Origin: Pseudomonadota bacterium
GTDB lineage: Bacteria; Myxococcota_A; Polyangia; Polyangiales; Ga0077539
Reading direction: 5' to 3'
DNA: 7,452 nt
Assembly (NCBI GenBank): GCA_023428035.1
Contig: JAEYZO010000019.1
Coordinates: 1 to 7,452, forward strand
Shown here: piece by piece, positions 1-5,857 of the stretch
Numbering within the stretch: the first letter of the stretch is position 1
How the letters are laid out: each line of letters begins with the position of its first letter
Position numbers and translations under genes: made by a program
The notes under the pieces: generated by a model
Databases searched by the model: none
Told to the model about the DNA's origin: nothing
The model's input: the letters and a program-made list of their open reading frames with translations, nothing else

Positions 1-122
1 CGTCGGCGGCGCCGACGGCGCGGGGCGGACTCGGCGACGGGCTGCGGCTGCGGGGCGCTCGCGCACGCGGCGTCGAGGAGGGAGAGCGCCAGGAGGGAGA
101 GGGTGACGGTGGTGTGCCTCAT
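1..122 (-). CDS. Putative secreted protein or lipoprotein, N-terminal part, runs off the left edge
   Basis: Reading the minus strand from an ATG at 122 gives 40 open codons to the window edge. The product begins with a short charged stretch (MRHTT) and a hydrophobic core rich in Leu, Val and Ala. It then reaches LDAAC followed by ASAP and a Pro/Gln/Ala-rich stretch, the usual look of an export signal followed by a flexible linker. Cys20 could be a lipidation site, but Asp at -3 is a poor lipobox, so cleavage by signal peptidase I near ACA-SA is also possible. Almost every codon ends in G or C, as in the nuo genes. GAGAAG lies 6 bases before the ATG as a weak ribosome site. The visible end is Arg-rich, which lowers confidence in the frame there. 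No function can be assigned. It is transcribed away from the nuo genes. Confidence 0.42.
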   Translation of the reverse strand, partial: MRHTTVTLSLLALSLLDAACASAPQPQPVAESAPRRRRRR

Positions 123-242
123 CGTTCGCTTCTCGGTGGAGGTCACGGTAGCAACGTCGAGGCCGCCGGGAGCAGTGGGGAAAACCCGCACCGCCGGGCC
201 GCGGCGTCGGGGAGGTTGGTGGCGCGGCGCGGGGGCCGCGTT

Positions 243-278
243 CGAGGGGTCACCGCGCTATTGACTTCCCGAGGGGTC
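243..278 (+). repeat. 9-base direct repeat CGAGGGGTC flanking the -35 box
   Basis: CGAGGGGTC occurs at 243-251 and again at 270-278, a 27-base period. The candidate -35 hexamer at 261-266 falls between the two copies. This placement would suit a regulator binding around the promoter, but in DNA this GC-rich a 9-base repeat can arise by chance. No known operator family was recognised. Confidence 0.4.
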
Positions 279-290
279 CCTGACTAGCGT
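261..290 (+). promoter_or_regulatory. Candidate sigma70-type promoter for the nuo genes
   Basis: TTGACT at 261-266 matches five of six bases of the -35 consensus. An 18-base spacer leads to TAGCGT at 285-290 as a poor -10 (first, second and last bases match). It is the least GC-rich spot in the gap between the divergent genes and is placed sensibly about 120 bases before the nuoE start, so transcription would begin near 297. The -10 is weak and other registers such as GACTAG at 282-287 are possible, so this is a candidate only. Confidence 0.45.
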
Positions 291-307
291 GCCGCCCGCT
301 CGCGGCC

Positions 308-337
308 CGGATTCCAGTGGTTTCTCGCGGGAATCCG
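308..337 (+). repeat. 8-bp inverted repeat in the nuoE leader
   Basis: CGGATTCC at 308-315 is the perfect reverse complement of GGAATCCG at 330-337, with a 14-base loop. The arm centres are 22 bases apart, about two helical turns. If transcription starts near 297 this lies in the untranslated leader. It could act as a protein-binding operator or as a small RNA hairpin. It has no following T run and so is not a typical intrinsic terminator. Confidence 0.45.
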
Positions 338-409
338 CTGCGCAGAGGCGGTCTCGGACGTCGCCCGACGCTCCGACCCCCGCCGAGTCACGCTCCACAA
401 GGCGACCCC

Positions 410-949
410 ATGGCTTTCGAACTCACCCCCGAGCGGCGCGCGATCCTCGACGAGCTGCTGCCGAAGTACCCCACCCGCCAGGCCGTGACGATCCCGTTGT
501 TGCACCTCTGCCAGGAGCAGCAGGGCTACGTCGACGGCGCGGTGATCGAGTTCGTGGCGAAGACCCTCGGGGTCTCGACCGCCGAGGTGCAGGGCGTGGT
601 GACCTTCTACACCCTGTTCCTGCAGGAGAAGCCCGGGCGCAACGTGGTGTGGGTCTGCCGCACGCTGAGCTGCGAGCTCATGGGCGCGCGGGAGATCACC
701 CACTGCCTCGAGAAGAAGCTCGGCGTCCACGTGGGCGAGACCACGAAGGACGGCGAGTTCACCCTGCTCAACGCCGAGTGCCTCGCCGCGTGCGGCCAGG
801 GGCCGATGATCCAGCTCAACGACACCTACTACGAGAACCTCACCCCCGAGCAGCTCGACGGCATCATCGAGCAGGCGAAGAAGCGCCGCGACGACAGGGT
901 GAAGGCTTCGTTCTCGCCGGTGGGTCTGCGCACCCACCGCGACGCCTGA
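410..949 (+). CDS. nuoE: NADH-quinone oxidoreductase subunit E (thioredoxin-like [2Fe-2S] protein)
   Basis: This is the 24-kDa-type subunit of the NADH-dehydrogenase module of complex I, on the cytoplasmic side. It carries the off-path [2Fe-2S] cluster N1a beside the FMN of NuoF. The 179-residue product begins with a helical N-terminal domain (about 5-72, containing EVQGVVTFYTLF) followed by a thioredoxin-like domain. The four cluster cysteines are clear: Cys83 and Cys88 in VCRTLSC (C-x4-C), and Cys124 and Cys128 in NAECLAACGQGP (C-x3-C). Length is close to the E. coli protein (166), with a slightly longer basic tail. I chose ATG 410 because homology starts there and AAGG lies 7 bases upstream. 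An in-frame GTG at 317 would add 31 Arg/Pro-rich residues that look non-coding. nuoF follows 18 bases after the stop, consistent with one transcript and an obligate NuoE-NuoF pairing. Confidence 0.96.
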   Translation: MAFELTPERRAILDELLPKYPTRQAVTIPLLHLCQEQQGYVDGAVIEFVAKTLGVSTAEVQGVVTFYTLFLQEKPGRNVVWVCRTLSCELMGAREITHCLEKKLGVHVGETTKDGEFTLLNAECLAACGQGPMIQLNDTYYENLTPEQLDGIIEQAKKRRDDRVKASFSPVGLRTHRDA

Positions 950-967
950 GAGGGGAAAGAGAGCCCA

Positions 968-2314
968 ATGCCCGTCGAGCAGACGCGGTACCTCACCGGG
1001 AACTACGGCACGCCCGACTCGTGGACCCTCGCGGCCTACGAGAAGAGCGGCGGCTACCAGTCTCTGCGCAAGGCGCTGGAGATGGGCCCGGGGTGGATCC
1101 TCGAGCAGATGAAGGCCGCGAACCTCAGGGGCCGCGGCGGCGCGGGCTTCCCCGCGGGGCTGAAGTGGTCGTTCCTGAAGCCCAACCCCGAGAAGCCCAA
1201 CTACATCGCGGTGAACGCCGACGAGGGCGAGCCCGGGACCTTCAAAGACCGCACGCTGATGGAGCTCGACCCGCACCGCTGCGTCGAGGGCTTCATCATC
1301 TCGGCCTACGCCCTCGACGTGCACACGGTCTACGTCTACGTGCGCGGCGAGCTGGTGCTCTCGATCAAGCGCCTGATGAGGGCCGTCGAAGAGGCCCGCG
1401 CCAAGGGCTACCTGGGCGAGGCCATCATGGGCAGGCCCTTCGCCCTCGACATCGTCGTGCACGCGGGGGCCGGCGCGTACATCTGCGGCGAGGAGACCTC
1501 GCTGCTCAACTCCCTCGAGGGGCTGCGCGGCGAGCCGCGCTTGAAGCCTCCGTTCCCCGCGGTGGTGGGGGCCTTCGGCGCGCCCACCATCGTGAACAAC
1601 CTCGAGACCCTCGCGACGGTGCCCACGGTGGTCTCGCTCGGCGGCGAGGAGTTCTCGAAGCTCTCGCGCCTGCACCACATCAAAGACGGCGGCGTGCGGC
1701 TCTACGGCGTCTCGGGCCCGGTGAAGCGCCCGGGCGTCTATGAAGCCCAGGTCGGCATCACCCTCCGCGAGCTCATTTACGACCTCGGCGGGGGCATGCG
1801 CGACGGGCGCACCCTCAAGGCCGTGATCCCCGGCGGCAGCTCGACCCCGGTGCTGCGCCCTGAAGACCTGGTGCACGCGCCCGACGAGAAGCACCCGCTG
1901 CACGCGTGGCACGGCAAGAGCCACATCGACGTGCCCATGGGCGTCGACACCATGCGGGGCCTCGGCACCATGCTCGGCACCTGCTGCGCGATCGTCATGG
2001 ACGACACCACCTCGATGGTGCGCGCCGCCGAGAACCTGATGCTCTTCTACGCGCACGAGAGCTGCGGGCAGTGCACGCCCTGCCGCGAGGGCTGCGCGTG
2101 GATGGCGAAGCTCTGCCGCAAGTTCGCCGCCGGCACCGCGACCCGCGCGGACCTCGACACGCTCTACGACGTGGCCAACAACATCATGGGCAACACGATC
2201 TGCGCGCTCGGCGACGGCGCCGCGATGCCGATGCTCGGGATCCTCAAGCTCTTCCGCGGAGAGTTCGAGGCCGCGATCGGCGCCAAGGCCCCGCACCTCG
2301 GGGGGCCCGCGTGA
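968..2314 (+). CDS. nuoF: NADH-quinone oxidoreductase subunit F (NADH/FMN-binding, [4Fe-4S])
   Basis: This is the 51-kDa-type flavoprotein subunit. It oxidises NADH, passes a hydride to FMN and sends electrons to cluster N3 and onward to NuoG. The 448-residue protein is full length (E. coli 445). Visible signatures are the Gly-rich nucleotide/FMN segment GRGGAGFPAGLKW (55-67), NADEGEPGTFKDR (83-95) and GAYICGEETSLLNSLEG (169-185). The N3 cysteines are Cys366, Cys369 and Cys372 in ESCGQCTPCREG, with Cys412 in NTICALGDGA. A purine-rich stretch (AGGGGAAAGAGAG, 951-963) just before ATG 968 serves as ribosome site. The stop overlaps the GTG start of nuoJ by four bases (GTGA, 2311-2314). That direct step from nuoF to nuoJ is unusual, since nuoG, nuoH and nuoI normally intervene. 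NuoG must come from elsewhere for electrons to leave this subunit. Confidence 0.97.
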   Translation: MPVEQTRYLTGNYGTPDSWTLAAYEKSGGYQSLRKALEMGPGWILEQMKAANLRGRGGAGFPAGLKWSFLKPNPEKPNYIAVNADEGEPGTFKDRTLMELDPHRCVEGFIISAYALDVHTVYVYVRGELVLSIKRLMRAVEEARAKGYLGEAIMGRPFALDIVVHAGAGAYICGEETSLLNSLEGLRGEPRLKPPFPAVVGAFGAPTIVNNLETLATVPTVVSLGGEEFSKLSRLHHIKDGGVRLYGVSGPVKRPGVYEAQVGITLRELIYDLGGGMRDGRTLKAVIPGGSSTPVLRPEDLVHAPDEKHPLHAWHGKSHIDVPMGVDTMRGLGTMLGTCCAIVMDDTTSMVRAAENLMLFYAHESCGQCTPCREGCAWMAKLCRKFAAGTATRADLDTLYDVANNIMGNTICALGDGAAMPMLGILKLFRGEFEAAIGAKAPHLGGPA

Positions 2315-2880
2315 GCCCCTCGTCCCCCGCGAGCCTCGTCGCCTTCGGCCTCTTCGCCGCCCTCGCGGTGGCGGGCGCCCTCGCGACGGTGGCCTTCCGC
2401 AACCCCATCCGAAACGCGGTGGGGCTCTTCGTGCACGTCCTCGCGCTCGCGGGGCTCTACATCACCCTCTCGGGGCACTTCATCACCGCGGTGCAGCTCA
2501 TCGTCTACGCCGGCGCGGTGGTGGTGCTCTTCGTCTTCGTCATCATGCTCCTGGGCCCCGGGTCGACCGCGCCCGACGACGGCAGGGGCAGGGTCGCGAG
2601 GGCCGTGGGCGCGGGCTCCGTCGCCCTCGTGGGGGCCTTCATCGCCTCGGTGGTGGTGCAGCTCCAGCCCGCGCGCGAGGCGAACCCCGAGGGCTTCGGC
2701 ACGCTGGAGCAGATCGGCGCGCAGCTCTTCGGCCCGGCGATGATCCCCTTCGAGCTGGCCTCGCTGCTGCTGACCGCGGCGGTGGTGGGCGCCTTCGCCG
2801 TGTCCCGCACGCAGCAGCAGAAGGTCTCGCTCACCGAGCCCGAGGCGCCTGGGGCGCCCGCGAAGGAGCCCCGGCGATGA
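2311..2880 (+). CDS. nuoJ: NADH-quinone oxidoreductase subunit J (membrane arm)
   Basis: This is the ND6-type membrane subunit, which sits between the quinone-side subunits and the antiporter-like pumps and takes part in coupling. The 189-residue product has five predicted transmembrane helices (about 8-29, 34-52, 58-82, 96-117 and 142-165). The family signature is plain: NPIRNAVGLFVHVLALAGLY (31-50), then the Gly-containing third helix QLIVYAGAVVVLFVF (62-76), with Tyr66 in the place of the conserved TM3 tyrosine. The C-terminal tail is polar and rich in Pro, Glu and Lys. I place the start at GTG 2311, inside the end of nuoF, with a run of G at 2300-2305 as a weak ribosome site. Longer in-frame readings would overlap nuoF by hundreds of bases. 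Translation is probably coupled to nuoF, and in turn to nuoK by another 4-base overlap. Confidence 0.93.
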   Translation: MSPSSPASLVAFGLFAALAVAGALATVAFRNPIRNAVGLFVHVLALAGLYITLSGHFITAVQLIVYAGAVVVLFVFVIMLLGPGSTAPDDGRGRVARAVGAGSVALVGAFIASVVVQLQPAREANPEGFGTLEQIGAQLFGPAMIPFELASLLLTAAVVGAFAVSRTQQQKVSLTEPEAPGAPAKEPRR

Positions 2881-3245
2881 CCCTCCACCTCGGGCACTAC
2901 CTCGCCCTCTCGACGCTCTTGTTCACCATCGGCGCCGCGGGCTTCCTGCTCCGCCGCAACGCGCTGGTGGCGCTGATGTGCATCGAGCTGATGCTCAACG
3001 CGGTGAACCTCACGCTGGTGGCCGCGAACCGCTGGCAGCGCCCGGTGGCCGCCCCGGCGGTGACCGACGCCGCGGGCAACATGGTCGAGGCCGCCGCGCG
3101 CGTCCCGCAGACGGGGCAGGTCTTCGCGTTCTTCGTCATCGCGGTCGCCGCGGCCGAGGCCGCCGTGGGGCTCGCGATCGTCCTGTCGTTCTACCGCCTG
3201 CGGAAGACCGTGCGCACCGACGCCGCAGACCTGCTCAGGGGCTGA
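2877..3245 (+). CDS. nuoK: NADH-quinone oxidoreductase subunit K with enlarged periplasmic loop
   Basis: This is the ND4L-type membrane subunit with three helices (about 6-25, 29-50 and 80-105). Both buried glutamates of the proton path are present: Glu37 in CIELMLNAVN and Glu94 in AAAEAAVGLAIVL, matching Glu36 and Glu72 of E. coli. The Arg pair after TM1 (LLRRN) is also kept. The product is 122 residues, whereas the family is usually about 100. The extra roughly 21 residues lie between TM2 and TM3 (about 52-78), in the loop that faces the periplasm by the known fold. ATG 2877 overlaps the nuoJ stop (ATGA) and has a strong ribosome site, GAAGGAG at 2862-2868, 8 bases upstream. This internal site allows independent initiation as well as coupling. 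Confidence 0.96.
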   Translation: MTLHLGHYLALSTLLFTIGAAGFLLRRNALVALMCIELMLNAVNLTLVAANRWQRPVAAPAVTDAAGNMVEAAARVPQTGQVFAFFVIAVAAAEAAVGLAIVLSFYRLRKTVRTDAADLLRG

Positions 3246-3258
3246 ACTCCGACACGCC

Positions 3259-5841
3259 ATGAGGAACCTCTTGAACCCGGTCGATTTCGGCAACCTGCTG
3301 ACGGCCTCCCCGGGCGGGTACTCCGTGCTCGGGTGGATCGTCGCGCTCCCCCTCCTGGGCGCGGTCATCAACGGCATCTGGGGCCGCAAGGTGGGCCGCC
3401 AGGGCGTCTACATCGCGGGCATCTCCGCGGTGGGGATGTCGTTCCTGCTCTCTCTCCTGGCCTTCGCGGCGCTCTTGAAGAGCGGCCACGCGCCGTCGGG
3501 AGAGGGCGCGGGCGAGGGCGCCGAGGCGGCGGGTCACGCCCTGCGAACGCTCTCGTACAAGGCCTGGGACTGGTTCCCCGCGCCCGTGGGTCGCATCGAC
3601 GGCGGCGCGATCAGGGTGGGCACCGAGACCATCGCGATGCGCTGGGTGCTCGACCCGCTCTCCGGCGTGATGCTCCTCGTGGTCACCGGCGTCGGCACGC
3701 TGATCCACGTCTACAGCGCCGGGTACATGTCCCACTACGAGGGCTACGACCGGTTCTACGCGTACCTGAACCTCTTCATCTTCGCGATGCTCAACCTCAT
3801 CCTGGGCGACAGCATCGTGCTGATGTTCCTCGGGTGGGAGGGCGTCGGCCTCGCGTCGTACCTCCTCATCGGCTTCTGGTACGAGAACCGGGACTACGCC
3901 TTCGCCGGCCGCAAGGCCTTCATCGTCAACCGCATCGGCGACGTCGGGCTCATCCTCGGGATGAGCATCATCGCCTGGCGCGGCGGCACCTACAGCTTCG
4001 AGGTCCTGCGCGGGCACATGGCCCACTCGCGGCCCTTCATCGACGCCCTCAACGAGCACGCCCGCCTGGGTGAGTTCCTCGTCGACCTCCTGCGCCTCGG
4101 CGGCTCTGAAGGGGTCGCGACCGCCCTCGGGCGCCTCGACTTCACCTGGGGCGGCCTCGCGTGCCTGCTCCTCTTCGTCGGCTGCGCCGGCAAGAGCGCG
4201 CAGATCCCGCTCTACGTCTGGCTCCCCGACGCGATGGCGGGCCCCACCCCGGTCTCGGCGCTCATCCACGCGGCCACCATGGTCACCGCGGGGATCTACC
4301 TCCTGTGCCGGCTGTCGTTCCTCTTCCTGAACTACCCGACGGTGCTGTCGATCATCGCGGTGACCGGCGCCCTCACGGCCCTCTTCGCCGCGACCATCGC
4401 GGTGACGCAGGTCGAGCTGAAGAAGGTGCTCGCGTACTCCACCGTGTCGCAGCTCGGGTTCATGTTCATGGGCTGCGGCGTGGGGGCCTTCACCGCGGGC
4501 TTCTTCCACGTCTTCACCCACGCCTTCTTCAAGGCCTGCCTCTTCCTCGGCGCTGGCGCCGTGATGCACGCCTGCCGCGACAAGCAGGACATCCGCGAGC
4601 TCGGCGGCCTGCGGAGGTACCTCCCGATCACGGCCTTCACCTTCGCGGTCTCCACCGCGGCCATCATCGGCTTCCCCGGGCTCTCGGGCTTCTTCTCGAA
4701 GGACGAGATCCTCTGGCGCGCCTTCACCAGCCCGCTGGGCGTCGGCAAGCTCGTCTTCGCGATGGGCTGGCTCGCGGCCATCCTCACGGCCTTCTACATG
4801 TGCCGGCTCTTCATCCTCACCTTCATGGGCGAGGGGCCGCGCTACCTCCAGGCCGAGGCCCACGGCGCCGCCACCGACGGTCACTCCGTCGCGCACGACC
4901 ACGACGACCACGGGCACGGCCACGGCCACGGCCCGCCGTCGGAGCACGGCACCGACATGAAGCTCCTCACCACGCCGCTGATCGTCCTCGCGGCGATGGC
5001 GGCGCTGGCGGGCTTCCTCGGGCTGCCCTACGCCTTCACCCACAAGGAGGGCGTGCTCGCGGCCTTCCTCGAGCCCGCGGTGGGCGACGCCTTCACCCGC
5101 TACCCCCGCGAGGTGATGGAGCACGCCCACGCGAGGGAGCTCCTCACCATGGCCCTGGGCGTGCTGGCCTTCATCGCCGGCGCCGGCGCCGCGTGGTGGG
5201 TCTACATCTCTCAGGAGGGCAGGCCCGCGGACATGGTCGCCGAGCGCGCGCCGGGGCTCTACCGCCTGGTCTTCGACAAGTGGCGCGTCGACGAGCTCTA
5301 CGACAAGACCGGGGTGCGGGTGACCAAGCTCGCCGCGGGCTTCGCCGCGGGCTTCGACCGCTACGTGGTCGACGGGGTGGTGAACCTCACGGGCCTCGCC
5401 GCGATGGGCCTCGGCCGCGTGGTGAAGCCGCTCCAGACCGGGGCGGTGCAGGTCTACGGCGCCCTCATCGGCGTCGGGGCGCTGGCGCTCGTCGCGTGGG
5501 CCACGCTGATGCCCGCGGCGGCGATCACCTACACCGCGAGCGAGGGCGGGCGCACGGTGCTCCAGGCCTCGGGCGGCCTCGGGTACACCTACCGCTGGGC
5601 CTTCTTCGACGTGCGCGAGGCGGGCGAGCTCAACACCCTCGCCGAGCGCTGCCCGATGGCCGCCGCCGAGGCCGCGCTCTCCCGCGCTGAGGCGCCCACC
5701 ACCCAGACCCGGCGCGAAGAAGCCATCCCCCGGCCGCGCTGCGCTGCGCTCCTGGCCGAGAGCCCCTTCGGCCGCCGCGTGACCACCACGGCGCTGGTGA
5801 TCCCCGCGGGCCTCGAAGCCAACGCGGCCAACGGGCAGTGA
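3259..5841 (+). CDS. nuoL: NADH-quinone oxidoreductase subunit L, enlarged, with C-terminal extension
   Basis: This is the ND5-type subunit, the most distal antiporter-like pump of the membrane arm. The proton-path residues are all in place: Glu194 in LGWEGVGLASYLLIGFWY, Asp228 in NRIGDVG, Lys312 in GKSAQIPLYVWLPDAM, His337 in ALIHAATMVTAG, Lys388/389, His417 and His421, Lys425, and Lys481 in GFFSKDEIL. After TM15 (about 629-650) comes the amphipathic lateral-helix region (about 665-730), then TM16 (about 735-752). The protein is 860 residues (E. coli 613). Extra length lies in the TM2-TM3 loop (about 73-128), the TM6-TM7 loop (Asp228 to Lys312 is 84 residues against 51 in E. coli), a His-rich TM13-TM14 loop (535-564), and a tail of about 105 residues after TM16. 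ATG 3259 has no good ribosome site. TTG 3271, with GAGGA at 3261-3265, is a possible alternative start four codons later. Confidence 0.96.
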   Translation: MRNLLNPVDFGNLLTASPGGYSVLGWIVALPLLGAVINGIWGRKVGRQGVYIAGISAVGMSFLLSLLAFAALLKSGHAPSGEGAGEGAEAAGHALRTLSYKAWDWFPAPVGRIDGGAIRVGTETIAMRWVLDPLSGVMLLVVTGVGTLIHVYSAGYMSHYEGYDRFYAYLNLFIFAMLNLILGDSIVLMFLGWEGVGLASYLLIGFWYENRDYAFAGRKAFIVNRIGDVGLILGMSIIAWRGGTYSFEVLRGHMAHSRPFIDALNEHARLGEFLVDLLRLGGSEGVATALGRLDFTWGGLACLLLFVGCAGKSAQIPLYVWLPDAMAGPTPVSALIHAATMVTAGIYLLCRLSFLFLNYPTVLSIIAVTGALTALFAATIAVTQVELKKVLAYSTVSQLGFMFMGCGVGAFTAGFFHVFTHAFFKACLFLGAGAVMHACRDKQDIRELGGLRRYLPITAFTFAVSTAAIIGFPGLSGFFSKDEILWRAFTSPLGVGKLVFAMGWLAAILTAFYMCRLFILTFMGEGPRYLQAEAHGAATDGHSVAHDHDDHGHGHGHGPPSEHGTDMKLLTTPLIVLAAMAALAGFLGLPYAFTHKEGVLAAFLEPAVGDAFTRYPREVMEHAHARELLTMALGVLAFIAGAGAAWWVYISQEGRPADMVAERAPGLYRLVFDKWRVDELYDKTGVRVTKLAAGFAAGFDRYVVDGVVNLTGLAAMGLGRVVKPLQTGAVQVYGALIGVGALALVAWATLMPAAAITYTASEGGRTVLQASGGLGYTYRWAFFDVREAGELNTLAERCPMAAAEAALSRAEAPTTQTRREEAIPRPRCAALLAESPFGRRVTTTALVIPAGLEANAANGQ
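4861..4950 (+). repeat. His-Gly codon repeat encoding a His-rich loop in NuoL
   Basis: Residues 535-564 of NuoL contain ten histidines. Four tandem CAC-GGN units at 4909-4932 encode His-Gly repeats, preceded by HDHDDH. The stretch joins the helix ending in FILTFMG to the next helix starting near KLLTTPLIVL. By standard topology this puts the loop on the cytoplasmic side. E. coli has a shorter loop with a few histidines at the same place, so this is an expansion of an existing variable loop. Metal binding is a possible role but is not shown by the sequence. Confidence 0.85.
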
Positions 5842-5842
5842 C

Positions 5843-5857
5843 GAGGAACCGACCGTG
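5843..5857 (+). promoter_or_regulatory. Ribosome binding site that fixes the GTG start of nuoM
   Basis: GAGGAA at 5843-5848 begins two bases after the nuoL stop codon and lies 6 bases before GTG 5855. This is the clearest ribosome site at any non-ATG start in the window. It supports GTG 5855, which also matches the expected NuoM N terminus (a helix beginning within ten residues). Confidence 0.7.

Noticed and set aside
1..17. Perfect 7-bp hairpin CGTCGGC/GCCGACG at the left edge
   Set aside because: It lies inside the putative minus-strand reading frame, has no T run, and such GC hairpins are expected by chance here, so it is not called a terminator.
317..409. Upstream GTG start extending NuoE by 31 residues
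   Set aside because: The added residues are Arg/Pro-rich and unlike any NuoE. The region holds the inverted repeat and leader, and ATG 410 fits family length.
289..1743. 484-codon + strand frame overlapping nuoE and nuoF
   Set aside because: It crosses two real genes out of frame and has Arg/Pro/Gly-rich composition without motifs.
284..2296. 670-codon minus-strand open frame opposite nuoE and nuoF
   Set aside because: It is antisense to two certain genes and its product is low-complexity Arg/Ala/Glu/His-rich. High third-position GC on the + strand removes stops from this frame.
2281..2330. A degraded nuoG/H/I remnant at the nuoF-nuoJ junction
   Set aside because: The genes overlap by four bases, so there is no room for a remnant and both proteins are complete.
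4161..5690. 509-codon + strand frame inside nuoL
   Set aside because: It is an out-of-frame shadow of nuoL with Arg/His/Pro-rich composition; NuoL motifs are in the other frame throughout.
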